Positions 56,432 through 64,000 are shown, counted from the stretch's first letter. The stretch is 64,000 nucleotides of DNA from Bifidobacterium sp. (GCF_022647885.1 NZ_JALCLM010000001.1:806001-870000); one strand, 5' to 3'. Notes: generated by a model from the sequence alone, not told the origin. Translations and numbers: made by a program.

Positions 56432-57189
56432 GCGAGAACCAGAACAATAAGGAAACTCAGGTGGCTGAAAAATCACAGAGCACCCAGGGCACAACTGACA
56501 ACCGTAATGACAATCGCAACGATGACCGCAAGGGTGGTCGTCGCGGTGGTCGCGGCGAAGGTGGCCGTCGTGGTGAAGGTCGCCGTGGTCGTCATGATCG
56601 CGATGACAATCGTGATGAGCTTCTCGACCGCGTGGTAACCATCAACCGTGTAGCCAAGGTTCACAAGGGTGGTCGTACCTTCAGCTTCGCAGCACTCGTT
56701 GTTGTGGGCGACGGTAACGGCACCGTCGGCGTTGGCTATGGCAAGTCTCGCGAGGTCCCTGCAGCTATTGCTAAGGGTCAGCTGGATGCCAAGAAGCACA
56801 TGTTCACTGTCCCACGCGTTCGCGGCACTGTTACCCATCCGGTAATTGGCCACGAAGCAGCTGGAACCGTGCTGTTGCGTCCTGCCGCTCCAGGAACTGG
56901 TGTTATTGCCGGTGGTCCTGTGCGTGCAGTACTCGAGTGCGCCGGTATCAGCGACATCCTGAGCAAGTCCATGGGATCAGCAACTGCTATCAACATGGTG
57001 CGTGCGACCGTTGCAGCGCTTAAGCAGCTCGAAGAGCCAGAAGAGATCGCGGCTCGCCGTGGTCTGACTCTAGAAGAGGTTGCTCCTGACGCCATGCTTC
57101 GCGCTCGTGCAGAAGGCATTGCTGAGGCTCGCAAGGCTCGTGAAGAAGCTAAGGCCAAGGCAGCCACCGACCAGAAGGAAGGTGAGTGA
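56428..57189 (+). CDS. rpsE: 30S ribosomal protein S5 with basic N-terminal extension
   Basis: A 253-residue protein, long for S5. GTG start overlaps the rplR stop (GTGA). The first about 65 residues are an extension with Arg/Gly/Asp runs ([20 protein letters not shown]). The core has [35 protein letters not shown] and [20 protein letters not shown], the decoding-fidelity part. The C-terminal tail is helical and charged. Confidence 0.98.
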   Translation: MSENQNNKETQVAEKSQSTQGTTDNRNDNRNDDRKGGRRGGRGEGGRRGEGRRGRHDRDDNRDELLDRVVTINRVAKVHKGGRTFSFAALVVVGDGNGTVGVGYGKSREVPAAIAKGQLDAKKHMFTVPRVRGTVTHPVIGHEAAGTVLLRPAAPGTGVIAGGPVRAVLECAGISDILSKSMGSATAINMVRATVAALKQLEEPEEIAARRGLTLEEVAPDAMLRARAEGIAEARKAREEAKAKAATDQKEGE

Positions 57190-57374
57190 TGGCGAAGCAG
57201 ATCAAGATCACACTGACCAAGGGATTGGTGAATTCCAACATCAAGCAGCAAGAGAATGTTCATTCTCTCGGACTGCGCAAGATTGGCCAGAGCGTGACTC
57301 GTGAAGACACTCCTGTTTACCGCGGTATGGTAAACAAGGTTCGTCATCTGGTCACCGTCGAGGAGGTTGACTGA
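57189..57374 (+). CDS. rpmD: 50S ribosomal protein L30
   Basis: A 61-residue protein. [20 protein letters not shown] and [18 protein letters not shown], then [14 protein letters not shown], are typical. The ATG overlaps the rpsE stop by one base (TGATG); a GTG directly before it is less likely. Confidence 0.98.
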   Translation: MAKQIKITLTKGLVNSNIKQQENVHSLGLRKIGQSVTREDTPVYRGMVNKVRHLVTVEEVD

Positions 57375-57376
57375 CC

Positions 57377-57844
57377 ATGGCTAACACTGAAGAACAGCAG
57401 GTAGATATCCTGCAGATGCATGATCTGCGTCCAGCTCCAGGTGCAAAGAAGGATCGCACCCGCGTTGGTCGTGGTGAAGGCTCGAAGGGTAAGACTTCAG
57501 GTCGTGGAACCAAGGGTACGAAGGCTCGTTATCAGGTTCGTCCTGGTTTCGAAGGTGGACAGATGCCGCTATATATGCGTCTGCCGAAGCTTCGTGGCTT
57601 CAAAAACCCATTCAAGAAGCAATTCCAGGTAGTGAACCTTTCAGCTCTTTCTGAGCTGTTCCCCAAGGGTGGAGATGTCGATGTTGAGGCATTAGTAGCC
57701 AAGGGCGCGGTCCGCAGCGGATTTGCTGTCAAGGTGCTTGGTGAGGGTGAAGTTTCCGCACCATTTACACTTAAAGGTGTGAAGTCTTCGGCTTCCGCCA
57801 AGGCTAAGATTGAGGCCGCTGGAGGCTCAATCTCCGAGGACTGA
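57377..57844 (+). CDS. rplO: 50S ribosomal protein L15
   Basis: A 155-residue late-assembly protein. [40 protein letters not shown] and [20 protein letters not shown] are standard. Two bases after rpmD. A hairpin and a 233-bp gap separate it from secY, so it may end the spc transcript. Confidence 0.98.
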   Translation: MANTEEQQVDILQMHDLRPAPGAKKDRTRVGRGEGSKGKTSGRGTKGTKARYQVRPGFEGGQMPLYMRLPKLRGFKNPFKKQFQVVNLSALSELFPKGGDVDVEALVAKGAVRSGFAVKVLGEGEVSAPFTLKGVKSSASAKAKIEAAGGSISED

Positions 57845-57880
57845 TTTATTAGTCCCAAGGGGATGAGCACCACAATGTAT

Positions 57881-57913
57881 CAATGACCTTCCCCGTTTTG
57901 GGGGAGGTCATTG
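57881..57913 (+). terminator. Hairpin after rplO
   Basis: CAATGACCTTCCCC and GGGGAGGTCATTG pair around GTTTTG. No T tract follows; a weak terminator or processing site. Confidence 0.5.
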
Positions 57914-58077
57914 TCATATGTGTGTGTCATTCCGTGTCGATTGGGCTAGACTCAGATACTAGTGTGTCGGCATATGTATTGATTCGGTGATTGCTGCCGT
58001 TGAGCAGTTTGGGCTGCCACGGCTGCAGCAGACCGTTTCAATGCCATGCTTTGGATGTTTACAGGGAGGAAACCCAG

Positions 58078-59406
58078 GTGCGGACCTTAATCCAGGCCTT
58101 CAAGACCAAAGAGCTCAGAAACAAGATTCTGTTTGCCTTTGGCATCATTATCATCTATCGCATAGGCTCGTTTATTCCTACCCCAGGAGTGGACTATAAG
58201 GTCGTGCAGCAGTGCATCACCTCAGCGAGTAGCGAGGACTTCATCGGACTGGTGAACCTCTTCTCGGGTGGCGCTTTGCTGCAACTTTCAATCTTTGCAC
58301 TGGGTATTATGCCTTACATCACCGCATCGATTGTTGTTCAGTTGCTGCGTGTGGTGATTCCACGTTTTGAGGCTCTCCACAAGGAAGGGCAGTCAGGTGA
58401 GGCAAAGCTCACTCAGTACACTCGTTATCTGACTATTGGGCTTGCAGTGTTGCAGTCAACCACGATTTTGGTTACAGCTCGCTCGGGCGCGCTATTCAAC
58501 TATGCATGCAGTGGTCAGGTCATTCCAGATAGCTCTCCATGGAACCTGTTGGTTATGGTATTGATCATGACAGGCGGAACCGGCCTGATTATGTGGATGG
58601 CCGAGCTGGTCACCGATAAGGGCATCGGCAACGGTATGTCCGTGTTGATTTTCATGTCCATCTGCTCGGGCTTCCTGCCACAGCTTTGGGAAATTGGTTG
58701 GGGCACCAACGGAACTGATGGTGACTGGAAGAAGTTCGGTATTGTTACCGCTGTGCTACTTGTCATTCTTATCTTCGTGGTGTTCGTTGAGCTTTCCCAG
58801 CGCCGCATCCCAGTGCAATACACTCGTCGCATGATTGGACGCAAAATGTATGGTGGTTCTTCCACCTACCTGCCACTGAAGATCAATATGTCAGGTGTTA
58901 TCCCACCAATCTTTGCCTCATCAATTCTGGCAATCCCAACACTTCTTGCTCAGTTCGGTAAGACAGATCAAAGCTGGGTGACTTGGATTAATAAGAACTT
59001 GGCGAGCACCACTTCAGTGTGGTACATAGGTCTGTATTCGCTGATGATTGTGTTCTTCTGCTTCTTCTACACCTCAATCACGTTTAACCCTGACGAGACT
59101 GCAGACAACATGAAACAGTATGGCGGTTTCATTCCGGGGATTCGAGCAGGTCGCGCTACCAGTCAATACCTCACCTATGTGATGAATCGCTTAAACACCG
59201 TTGGTGCTGTGTACTTGCTGTTCGTTGCACTCATTCCTACGGTATTGATTATGGTACTCAGCATCAGTAGCAAGCTGCCATTCGGCGGTACTACGATTCT
59301 GATTATTGCAGGTGTTGGTTTGGATACTCTGCGTCAGGCTCGTGCACAGACCGAGCAGTTCCAGTACGCTGGCTTCCTTTTCGAAGGCAAAGAGCACAAG
59401 GACTGA
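58078..59406 (+). CDS. secY: Preprotein translocase subunit SecY
   Basis: A 442-residue channel protein with ten membrane segments. The start is the GTG at 58078 behind CAGGGAGGAAA; the frame extends upstream without a site. Seen are RTLIQAFKTKELRNKILF, YRIGSFIPTPGVDY, the plug region and ALGIMPYITASIVVQLL, VELSQRRIPVQYTRRMIG and GGTTILIIAGVGLDTLRQ. Followed by an F2 pair and adk. Confidence 0.98.
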   Translation: MRTLIQAFKTKELRNKILFAFGIIIIYRIGSFIPTPGVDYKVVQQCITSASSEDFIGLVNLFSGGALLQLSIFALGIMPYITASIVVQLLRVVIPRFEALHKEGQSGEAKLTQYTRYLTIGLAVLQSTTILVTARSGALFNYACSGQVIPDSSPWNLLVMVLIMTGGTGLIMWMAELVTDKGIGNGMSVLIFMSICSGFLPQLWEIGWGTNGTDGDWKKFGIVTAVLLVILIFVVFVELSQRRIPVQYTRRMIGRKMYGGSSTYLPLKINMSGVIPPIFASSILAIPTLLAQFGKTDQSWVTWINKNLASTTSVWYIGLYSLMIVFFCFFYTSITFNPDETADNMKQYGGFIPGIRAGRATSQYLTYVMNRLNTVGAVYLLFVALIPTVLIMVLSISSKLPFGGTTILIIAGVGLDTLRQARAQTEQFQYAGFLFEGKEHKD

Positions 59407-59431
59407 GCACTCACTCACTGTTCAGTTTTCG

Positions 59432-59500
59432 GAAACTGTGCAATACAACACGCAACACTCTGCGTATGGCGGGGCTTAACGTGTCTCCTTGCACAGTTTC
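59432..59500. repeat. F2 dispersed palindrome, copy 6 (pair C, left)
   Basis: GAAACTGTGCAA and TTGCACAGTTTC close a 69-bp element with inner ACACG / CGTGT, 25 bp after the secY stop. Confidence 0.88.
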
Positions 59501-59514
59501 TCTGTATTCACCCG

Positions 59515-59582
59515 GAAACTGTGAAAGTAAACACGCGAAGAGCGAGATTTACGCACGCGAACGTGCTTACTTGCACAATTTC
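59515..59582. repeat. F2 dispersed palindrome, copy 7 (pair C, right)
   Basis: GAAACTGTGAAAGTAAACACG and CGTGCTTACTTGCACAATTTC (key parts GAAACTGTG, AACACG, CGTGCTT, CACAATTTC) form a 68-bp element 14 bp after copy 6, upstream of adk. Confidence 0.85.
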
Positions 59583-59634
59583 GAGGTGGAGGAGTAATAC
59601 TTCACGGTATATATTGACAGCAAAGGATCACGCA

Positions 59635-60192
59635 ATGAGATTATTGATTATGGGACCGCAGGGAGTCGGCAAGGGCACTCAGGCTGAGTTGTTAGCCAAG
59701 CATTTTGACATCCCAGCCATTTCTACCGGTGATATCTTCCGTTACAACTTGAAGAACAGCACCCCACTCGGACTAGAAGCAAAGAAGTTCATGAATAAGG
59801 GCCTGCTTGTCCCTGATGAACTGACGAATAACATCGTGAAAGATCGTCTGGCTCAAGAAGATGTAGCCAAGGGTTGGATTCTTGACGGGTACCCACGAAA
59901 TGCCGAGCAGGTTGAAGCGCTCGATGCCATACTTGAAGAGCTCGGCACACCTCTAGACGCTGCGGTCGCACTGACAGCAGACCGTCCAGTACTGATGGAG
60001 CGTATGACCAAGCGCGCTGAAATTGAAGCTCGTGCAGATGACACCCCAGAAGCCATTGCTAAGCGTCTTGATGTGTATGAACACGAGACTGCGCCTATCC
60101 TCGATATCTACCGTAACCGCGGAAAACTTGTTGAGGTTGACGGTGTTGGTGAAATCGCTGAAATATCCGCGACAATCATCAGCAAACTCTGA
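59635..60192 (+). CDS. adk: Adenylate kinase
   Basis: A 185-residue short-form (actinobacterial) adenylate kinase that keeps ATP, ADP and AMP in balance. P-loop LLIMGPQGVGKGTQAELLAK, AMP-binding STGDIFRYNLKNSTPLG, GWILDGYPRNAEQVEAL and the lid RAEIEARADDTPEAIAKRLD lacking the zinc domain. Start set by AAAGGAT 7 bp upstream. In many actinobacteria map and infA follow at once; here a block of other DNA intervenes. Confidence 0.97.
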   Translation: MRLLIMGPQGVGKGTQAELLAKHFDIPAISTGDIFRYNLKNSTPLGLEAKKFMNKGLLVPDELTNNIVKDRLAQEDVAKGWILDGYPRNAEQVEALDAILEELGTPLDAAVALTADRPVLMERMTKRAEIEARADDTPEAIAKRLDVYEHETAPILDIYRNRGKLVEVDGVGEIAEISATIISKL

Positions 60193-60209
60193 ACCTCCGG
60201 GCTAGTAGC

Positions 60210-60282
60210 AGATAACTGCAATAAAAGTGCAGATATTCAGACGAATTGTCGTCGAATATCTGCACTTTTATTGCAGTTATCT
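60210..60282. repeat. F3 dispersed palindrome, copy 3
   Basis: A 29-bp perfect stem (60210-60238 with 60254-60282) whose ends are AGATAACTGCAATAAAAG and CTTTTATTGCAGTTATCT. The loop itself can pair GACGA/TCGTC. It lies 18 bp after adk. Confidence 0.93.
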
Positions 60283-60377
60283 TGTTCCTCTCCTGTAACG
60301 TCATGAATTAACATATCGTATCTGAGTAGATAATGTCACAGACCGCAATAAACAATCATATTTGATATGTAGGTACC

Positions 60378-60738
60378 ATGGCACGAATCAGCGGGGCGAC
60401 CGAATCAGTAGGGAACCAAGTCAGACAGTTGCGTATAACCGCAGGGATGTCACAGATTGATCTCACCGAGCGCGCGGATCTCGGTATCGCCACGCTTCGT
60501 CGCTTGGAAAAATGGTCATGATGTGTCGTTGATCACTCTCGCAGCCGTACTCCGTGTATTGAATCGCCTTGAATGGTTCGATGGCCTAGATCCTATCGGA
60601 ACCGGCTCCACTCCCATCGAACTGCTGCGCTTGCGCGAAGACATGCCTGCGCACCGGCAACGGGTGTCGCGTAAGGCACTGAAGGTACAACGAAAGCGCC
60701 ATGCCGTGCAGCATCGGCAACCAAAGCAGGAAGAGTAG
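60378..60738 (+). pseudogene. XRE-family HTH regulator with a frameshift
   Basis: The ATG-started frame reads GATESVGNQVRQLRITAGMSQ and DLTERADLGIATLRRLE, an XRE helix-turn-helix, then stops. Continuing in the next frame gives NGHDVSLITLAAVLRVLNRL and GLDPIGTGSTPIELLRLR. Removing one A from the AAAAA run at 60508-60512 restores one protein of about 120 residues. The family often works as the antitoxin of a HipA-like toxin, but no toxin follows; only a 30-residue frame (60753-60845) with no known match. A sequencing error is possible. Confidence 0.75.
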
Positions 60739-60911
60739 CTAGGGGAGCTGCGATGATCCGCCACCCAGTGCTGACCTCGTCGAAGTCGGAGCTCTGGGAC
60801 GACTTGTGTGAGCCTAGACTCGAAGCGTGGAGGTCAATAATATAAGTCTTCGAATGCGGTCACGAATGAGTTCGCTCGGGAATCGGGCTTTCACCTATTG
60901 AGATATTATTC

Positions 60912-61217
60912 CGTGTTTTCTCTCGTTTGGGGGAGATGCAAGAAGGCGACTTCTTCTATGTGCAAACCATGAAGGAAACATTGGGATACAAAGTGGATCG
61001 CATAACCCTGATGACTTGCTGAGCGATTGGCATCAATACGCAGCGTCTGCCGGTGTCGGCGACACAAAAGGGTATACCTGTGCCGATCCCAGATCCCGAT
61101 GATGCACCCGGGGATCATCTTGTTCGTATGGTGATTTTAGGTGTCGCTGCGCTGCTGTTTATAGTCGTCGCGGTGACTGTCTTCATGCTTTTACGTAATC
61201 GCAAACGAGTCAGCTGA
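60912..61217 (+). pseudogene. Class C sortase, C-terminal remnant with in-frame stop
   Basis: One frame reads RVFSRLGEMQEGDFFYVQTM, KETLGYKVDRITLMTC, then TGA (61020-61022), then AIGINTQRLPVSATQKGIPV and a final membrane segment (VILGVAALLFIVVAVTVFML) with a basic end (RNRKRVS). In class C sortases the catalytic Cys lies in TCTPYGINTHRLLVRG-like sequence, so the stop falls directly after the catalytic Cys. The N-terminal half is absent. No pilin genes are nearby. A truncated F2-like half (GAACTGTGTG..) lies at 61232. Confidence 0.75.
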
Positions 61218-61417
61218 TGTGACATCTTCTGGAACTGTGTGATTTTGCGCGTGTAATTCCTTCTAACAGACGTCTTCAGCAGCTGTCTTTGGACTGGTGC
61301 CTTTGATTTGCAGGCGTCAAAGCTGAGGAGTGGGCTTTCAGGATGCACTGGCACATGGATATTTTGCGATAATGACCAGGAAAATTCGACATCAATTTCG
61401 TGCATAAAAATTCAAAA

Positions 61418-61438
61418 CTTGAGCTATGTATGCTCAAG
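61418..61438. promoter_or_regulatory. HAIR operator (HspR) upstream of hsp20
   Basis: CTTGAGC, seven bases, GCTCAAG: the HspR-associated inverted repeat CTTGAGT-N7-ACTCAAG with one symmetric change per arm. About 200 bp before hsp20. Confidence 0.8.
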
Positions 61439-61637
61439 TTTTCACTGTCGGTAAAAGACAGGAAGTCTCTGCCCCGCTTGCCTATTGTGTGAAGTGAAAG
61501 GTAACGAAGGAACCTGAACAAAGGGTTCCGGAAGCAGCCACCAAGCAGGTTGGGTATTCCAGAGCGATACCGGATGCCGACGCGACCTGTCGCCAAACTG
61601 CTTCTCCTCCTTAATGCACGATGAAGGAGTATTGATT

Positions 61638-62186
61638 ATGGCAATGTTTCCAGCTTTGATGAATGATTCAATTTTTAGTGATCTCTTTGATGATCCGTTC
61701 TTCGCGGGATGGCGTGGTTCTCGTGGCAATACCACGGCGAATGTAAGCCCTGACAACTCTGCGCTTGCACCAATGCTTAGTGCTGAACTTATGAGCACGG
61801 ACGTGAAGGATAACGGAGACTCATACGATGTTGACATTGATATGCCAGGTTTTGACAAGGACAATATTAAGGTTCAATTCGACAATGGCTATCTGACAGT
61901 ATCTGCCCGTCGCGAGGAAAACCATAGCGCAGGCAACGAGGGCGCCGCGGACGGCGCAAAGGCAGATGACTCCGAGAAGAGTGGCACGCAAGATTCTACA
62001 AAAGGTGGCAAGTGGTTGCGTCGTGAACGTTATGTCGGTTCATGCTCTCGCAGCTTCTATGTCGGCTCAGATGTAAAAGAGTCGGACATTCACGCCAAGT
62101 ATCAAAATGGCACACTATGCCTGCAAGTTCCTAAGAACGTTACTCCACAGGTTGAGCAGTCCCACACAATAGCTATCGAAAGCTGA
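61638..62186 (+). CDS. hsp20: Small heat-shock protein, Hsp20/alpha-crystallin family
   Basis: A 182-residue chaperone that holds unfolding proteins in a soluble state. The start at 61638 follows AAGGAG by 9 bp. The N-terminal arm (MAMFPALMNDSIFSDLFDDP) precedes the alpha-crystallin domain: YDVDIDMPGFDKDNIKVQFD, GYLTVSARREE and RSFYVGSDVKESDIHAKYQN with GTLCLQVPK. A Ser/Asp/Lys-rich insertion (about 100-130) lengthens the middle loop. Followed by F3 copy 4. Expected to be HspR-controlled. Confidence 0.95.
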   Translation: MAMFPALMNDSIFSDLFDDPFFAGWRGSRGNTTANVSPDNSALAPMLSAELMSTDVKDNGDSYDVDIDMPGFDKDNIKVQFDNGYLTVSARREENHSAGNEGAADGAKADDSEKSGTQDSTKGGKWLRRERYVGSCSRSFYVGSDVKESDIHAKYQNGTLCLQVPKNVTPQVEQSHTIAIES

Positions 62187-62206
62187 GCAATTCACTTCAA
62201 TTAACA

Positions 62207-62275
62207 ATAACTGCATCAAAAGGGCAGCTTTTGGCATGGAAATCCCACCAAAAGCTGCCCTTTTGATGCAGTTAT
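62207..62275. repeat. F3 dispersed palindrome, copy 4
   Basis: A perfect 28-bp stem (62207-62234 with 62248-62275), ends ATAACTGCATCAAAAGGG and CCCTTTTGATGCAGTTAT, loop of 13 bases. It starts 20 bp after the hsp20 stop. Confidence 0.93.
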
Positions 62276-62423
62276 CCCATTTCCCCGCGCTAGAGCTGGG
62301 GGTAACTTTCGCGACACGCCAATAAAGCCCTTATAGCACATATCCGACATGACTGCTATATTTGCAATTTGGTGTGTCTTCGGACATAACAGTGTAATAC
62401 GTCCAAAGAACGGAATGAGGCTC

Positions 62424-62642
62424 ATGGCAAAAGACGGTGTGATTGAAGTTGAAGGTCGAGTTGCGGAAGCGTTGCCTAATGCAATGTTTCGCGTCGAACT
62501 GGAAAACAAACACATTGTGCTCGCTACGATTTCAGGAAAGATGCGTAAGAACTATATCCGCATTCTTCCACAAGATCGTGTCGTGCTCGAAATGAGTCCA
62601 TATGATTTGAACCGTGGACGTATTACGTACCGTTACAAGTAA
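62424..62642 (+). CDS. infA: Translation initiation factor IF-1
   Basis: A 72-residue S1/OB-fold factor that blocks the A site during initiation. [39 protein letters not shown] and [20 protein letters not shown] are diagnostic. The frame is open to 62349 but MAKDG is the true start. First of the infA-rpmJ-rpsM-rpsK-rpoA cluster; 148 bp after F3 copy 4. Confidence 0.98.
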   Translation: MAKDGVIEVEGRVAEALPNAMFRVELENKHIVLATISGKMRKNYIRILPQDRVVLEMSPYDLNRGRITYRYK

Positions 62643-62664
62643 AAGGTACAAGTAAAGGAAAACC

Positions 62665-62778
62665 ATGAAGGTCAGCCCAAGTGTGAAGAGGATCTGCGAG
62701 AACTGCCGCGTGATCCGTCGTCACGGCCGCGTCATGGTGATCTGCACCAACCCACGCCATAAACAGCGTCAAGGCTGA
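62665..62778 (+). CDS. rpmJ: 50S ribosomal protein L36
   Basis: A 37-residue zinc-binding protein, easily missed. [20 protein letters not shown] and [17 protein letters not shown] are the invariant pattern with Cys-Cys-Cys-His ligands. AAAGGAAA precedes the ATG. 22 bp after infA. Confidence 0.98.
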   Translation: MKVSPSVKRICENCRVIRRHGRVMVICTNPRHKQRQG

Positions 62779-62906
62779 GCAGACCAACCAGCGGCAATAG
62801 CATAAGGCGCTGAGTCACAGCAATGCTGAACCCCGGGCACGCAGGCCTGGGCCGGGAAACCGGACGACTCGGTGCATAACCTGCGTAGGAACACTAAGGA
62901 ATCGCA
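62779..62906 (+). promoter_or_regulatory. Structured spacer before rpsM
   Basis: A 128-base gap with GCCGG-GAAA-CCGG (a GNRA tetraloop hairpin near 62850) enclosed by CGCAGG/CCTGCG. It precedes rpsM, where enterobacteria carry the S4 translational operator. No known actinobacterial r-protein leader was recognised. Confidence 0.35.
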
Positions 62907-63284
62907 ATGGCACGTCTTGCCGGAGTCGACATCCCCAATGAGAAGCGTATTGAAATAGCCCTCACCTATATATTTGGTGTAGGCCGTACTCGCGCCGAGA
63001 AAACTCTTGCCGAGACTGGAATCAATCCAGATACCCGCGTCAAGGATCTCACGGATGAGCAGCTAATCACGCTGCGAGATTACCTCGAAGGCAACTACAA
63101 GATCGAGGGTGATTTGCGTCGTGAAATCGATGCAGATATTCGCCGTAAGATCCAGATCAACTCATACCAAGGTCAGCGTCATCGTAGAGGTCTCCCAGTG
63201 CGTGGACAGCGCACGAAGACTAACGCACGTACTCGCAAGGGACCGAAGCGTACAGTCGCAGGTAAGAAGAAGGCTACTAAGTAG
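62907..63284 (+). CDS. rpsM: 30S ribosomal protein S13
   Basis: A 125-residue head protein contacting P-site tRNA and the large subunit. [40 protein letters not shown] and [20 protein letters not shown] are standard. The C-terminal tail is basic. Confidence 0.99.
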   Translation: MARLAGVDIPNEKRIEIALTYIFGVGRTRAEKTLAETGINPDTRVKDLTDEQLITLRDYLEGNYKIEGDLRREIDADIRRKIQINSYQGQRHRRGLPVRGQRTKTNARTRKGPKRTVAGKKKATK

Positions 63285-63388
63285 TAGGCCTTGCCTCAGT
63301 CCACGGAGTAGAATCAATGGAATTTCCAGAGATCACTTTCCATCGTCTGAGCAACAAGTAATAATTCGGTATTAGGAAACGAGGGTCA

Positions 63389-63787
63389 ATGGCAGCTGCG
63401 AAGCAAGCCGCGCGCAAGCCCCGTCGTCGGGATCGCAAGTCGGTACCGGTAGGGCAGGCGCACATCAAGTCAACATTCAACAACACGATCATATCGATCA
63501 CCGATCCATCCGGCGCTGTCGTCGCATGGGCATCAGGTGGCGATGTTGGTTTCAAGGGTTCAAGGAAGTCCACTCCTTACGCCGCAGGTATGGCTGCTGA
63601 GTCAGCCGCTCGCAAGGCTATGGAGCACGGCGTCAAGAAGGTTGACGTCTTTGTGAAGGGCCCAGGTTCAGGTCGTGAAACCGCGATCCGTTCCCTGCAG
63701 TCCGCAGGACTAGAGGTCGGTTCAATTTCCGATGTCACACCACAAGCGCATAACGGCGTCCGTCCACCCAAGCGCCGTCGCGTCTGA
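63389..63787 (+). CDS. rpsK: 30S ribosomal protein S11
   Basis: A 132-residue platform protein. [40 protein letters not shown] and [17 protein letters not shown] are standard. rpsD, which lies between rpsK and rpoA in mycobacteria, is absent here, as in bifidobacteria. Confidence 0.99.
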   Translation: MAAAKQAARKPRRRDRKSVPVGQAHIKSTFNNTIISITDPSGAVVAWASGGDVGFKGSRKSTPYAAGMAAESAARKAMEHGVKKVDVFVKGPGSGRETAIRSLQSAGLEVGSISDVTPQAHNGVRPPKRRRV

Positions 63788-63864
63788 GCACTTAAGAAAC
63801 CCATCCATCCACCCGCTTGACGTCGGTGAGTGCACCACCGACCAGAGCTGAAAGGATAACAACA

Positions 63865-64000
63865 GTGCTTATCGCACAGCGTCCAACACTTACTGAGGAA
63901 GTCGTCAATTCTCAACGTTCTCGTTTCACCATCGAGCCACTTGAGCCCGGTTTCGGCTATACGCTCGGTAATTCGCTGCGTCGCACGCTCCTGAGCTCCA
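63865..64000 (+). CDS. rpoA: RNA polymerase alpha subunit, N-terminal part
   Basis: The gene runs off the window. The GTG at 63865 follows GAAAGGATAA. The 45 visible codons read [40 protein letters not shown] and LLSS, the start of the alpha dimerisation domain. It follows rpsK by 77 bp in the usual alpha operon. Confidence 0.97.
   Translation, partial: MLIAQRPTLTEEVVNSQRSRFTIEPLEPGFGYTLGNSLRRTLLSS

Noticed and set aside
60753-60845. 30-codon frame MIRHPVLTSSKSELWDDL after the XRE pseudogene
   Set aside because: It has a plausible ribosome site but no recognisable family and lies in decayed DNA; it may be the start of a lost partner gene, not a supported one.

Overview
The window reads as a chromosomal segment of a member of the Bifidobacteriaceae (Actinomycetota), probably one of the lower-GC lineages, since base composition looks close to balanced rather than strongly GC-rich. 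Pointers are the S10-spc-alpha ribosomal layout without rpsD before rpoA, the zinc-type S14, the long bifidobacterial-style tails on S3, S5, S9 and L29, the NrdI/NrdE/NrdF class Ib reductase, a bifunctional AdhE, several GTG starts, and CIRCE and HAIR heat-shock operators. Species cannot be fixed from the sequence alone. No complete insertion sequence, prophage or CRISPR array was seen.

Layout. 1-840: end of rplJ and rplL. 1232-6679: FHA-domain protein, a very large helicase-like protein whose motifs look degenerate, and a 69-residue protein. 6660-9204 (minus): mscL, a SAF-domain exported protein, an FmdB-type zinc ribbon and 5-formyltetrahydrofolate cyclo-ligase. 9300-13210: RimJ-type acetyltransferase, a membrane protein and a GH15-like glycosidase. 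13314-19008: CIRCE-groES, then MoxR and a giant DUF58-transglutaminase fusion. 19083-21876: a transsulfuration-family enzyme divergent from hisC. 22384-26871: NrdR boxes, nrdI, nrdE, a cluster of nested palindromes, nrdF. 27204-28096: DUF4143 ATPase remnant, tRNA-Tyr, tRNA-Thr, tRNA-Met, rpmG. 28322-35309: murB, a one-pass membrane protein, an APC permease, ferredoxin, dapC, dinB. 35564-41792: tRNA-Ser, an orphan DUF4391 protein, a 2-hydroxyacid dehydrogenase, a YigZ protein, a repeat protein and malQ. 41946-43155: rplM-rpsI. 43606-46471: adhE with a Rex/CRP-like operator. 46726-47715: an AbiEi-like/nuclease-fold protein. 48154-59406: S10 and spc operons to secY, then adk. 60210-62275: a foreign-looking block (frameshifted XRE regulator, sortase remnant, HAIR-hsp20). 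62424-64000: infA, rpmJ, rpsM, rpsK and the start of rpoA.

The most striking unexplained content is three families of dispersed palindromes, all essentially intergenic: F1 (four copies, about 102-115 bp, 16-17 bp terminal inverted repeats and an off-centre conserved core), F2 (seven copies, about 64-70 bp, three of them head-to-tail pairs) and F3 (four copies, about 70-77 bp, two with perfect 28-29 bp stems). Within a copy the two arms often match each other better than they match other copies, so the palindrome itself seems to be maintained. F2 pairs flank the nuclease-fold gene, and F3 copies bracket the block that separates adk from infA.

Functionally the window mixes translation (ribosomal proteins, tRNAs, infA), deoxyribonucleotide synthesis under NrdR, cell-wall precursor and lysine/histidine metabolism, glycogen/maltodextrin use (malQ, GH15-like), fermentation (adhE), protein folding (groES, hsp20) and a few accessory or decayed genes.
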